This document shows positions 6,234-6,604 of a stretch of DNA of 6,604 bases, in pieces. Numbering within the stretch: position 1 is the stretch's first letter; every line of letters begins with the position of its first letter. The stretch comes from Vermiphilus sp. Lineage in GTDB: Bacteria; Ratteibacteria; UBA8468; B48-G9; JAFGKM01. Made by a program: the position numbers and the translations under genes. The stretch spans positions 1 through 6,604 of the forward strand of contig DYKC01000007.1 in the NCBI GenBank assembly GCA_020722825.1, in the 5' to 3' direction. A model generated the notes under the pieces. The model saw only the letters and a list, made by a program, of their open reading frames with translations, did not search any database and had not been told where the DNA came from.

Positions 6234-6604
6234 AGCAGTTGTATATCAGAAAAATATCTACGGTAGAAGTCCCTGTCTCTGGTGAGAAAACGGTCTGCCT
6301 GAGTGCATGCGAAGGCACCTATCAGGAAATCGGTAATAATTCTTGTTCTGTCTTTTTGACGCTTTCTGTAAGCACGCCAGTTTGCCCCTGCAAGAAAACA
6401 GGATTCATTAGTGAGGGGAAGTATACTTATGTTCATCTTCTTCAGGGTTGAATCCAGTATATCTTTGTCGTTAAATTGGGAAACAAGTTCAGCATAGACA
6501 ATATTGCAGATGACAAGAGCACCCTTATCAAAGGCGTTTTCAAGAGCAGAGAGTGATTTTTCACCGAAAACAGGGTCAGGAAGAAATATATCCAGAAGAA
6601 TGTT
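6230..6604 (-). CDS. PIN-domain ribonuclease, VapC-like (5' end outside window)
   Basis: Reading the frame back to the right edge gives 124 residues that begin with NILLDIFLPD and end at the stop at 6230. The opening matches the PIN-domain start (D-T/S-N-x-hydrophobic-D), so only a few residues, including the first catalytic Asp, lie beyond the window. Usual length is about 130. Further landmarks in visible-residue numbering are CNIVYAEL with the second acid Glu39, ITDFLIGAFA with Asp92, and LTRDRDFYRRYF with Asp110 and Asp112. These acids hold Mg2+ or Mn2+ for RNA cleavage. An internal Met at visible residue 57 (6436) would lose half the domain and is not the start. VapC toxins are normally preceded by a VapB antitoxin gene, which would lie outside the window to the right. 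Unusually, the downstream partner here is a glycosyltransferase gene joined by an ATGA overlap. Confidence 0.9.
   Translation of the reverse strand, partial: NILLDIFLPDPVFGEKSLSALENAFDKGALVICNIVYAELVSQFNDKDILDSTLKKMNISILPLTNESCFLAGANWRAYRKRQKDRTRIITDFLIGAFACTQADRFLTRDRDFYRRYFSDIQLL

Overview
The window is an AT-rich bacterial surface-polysaccharide locus (lipopolysaccharide core, O-antigen or similar glycan). It carries five glycosyltransferase genes, one polysaccharide-deacetylase-like gene and the end of a PIN-domain (VapC-type) ribonuclease gene. The GT9 (ADP-heptose:LPS heptosyltransferase family) member points to a Gram-negative-type cell envelope. Codon use is rich in AAA, ATA and AGA. 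I cannot name the organism or phylum from sequence alone.

Layout, right to left because most genes lie on the minus strand. A PIN-domain gene (6604 to 6230) runs in from the right edge and lacks only its extreme N-terminus. It is followed by a GT4 glycosyltransferase (6233 to 5175), a GT9 glycosyltransferase (5178 to 4186) and a second GT4 glycosyltransferase (4189 to 3125). Each of these three junctions is a 4-base ATGA stop/start overlap, so the four genes look like one translationally coupled operon. A deacetylase-like gene on the plus strand (2188-3135) converges on this operon, and the two 3' ends overlap by 11 bp. A 233-bp divergent intergenic region (1955-2187) follows. It holds a good sigma70-type promoter (TTGCCA, 17 bp, TATAAT) firing leftward and a 15-bp perfect palindrome just before the deacetylase ribosome-binding site. 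Leftward from it run a GT2 glycosyltransferase (1954 to 1049) and, again with an ATGA overlap, a third GT4 glycosyltransferase (1052 to beyond base 1), truncated by the window edge.

How the genes may work together (inference): GT-A and GT-B enzymes add sugars in turn to a lipid-linked or core oligosaccharide at the inner face of the cytoplasmic membrane. The deacetylase-like protein could trim an N- or O-acetyl group from a sugar. No polymerase, flippase, ligase or sugar-nucleotide synthesis gene is present, so the glycan cannot be identified. The least ordinary points are the PIN gene fused into the operon by an ATGA overlap, and the lone convergent deacetylase gene that splits two leftward glycosyltransferase operons. 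I found no RNA gene, CRISPR array, insertion sequence or clear intrinsic terminator, and no strong evidence of an undescribed system.
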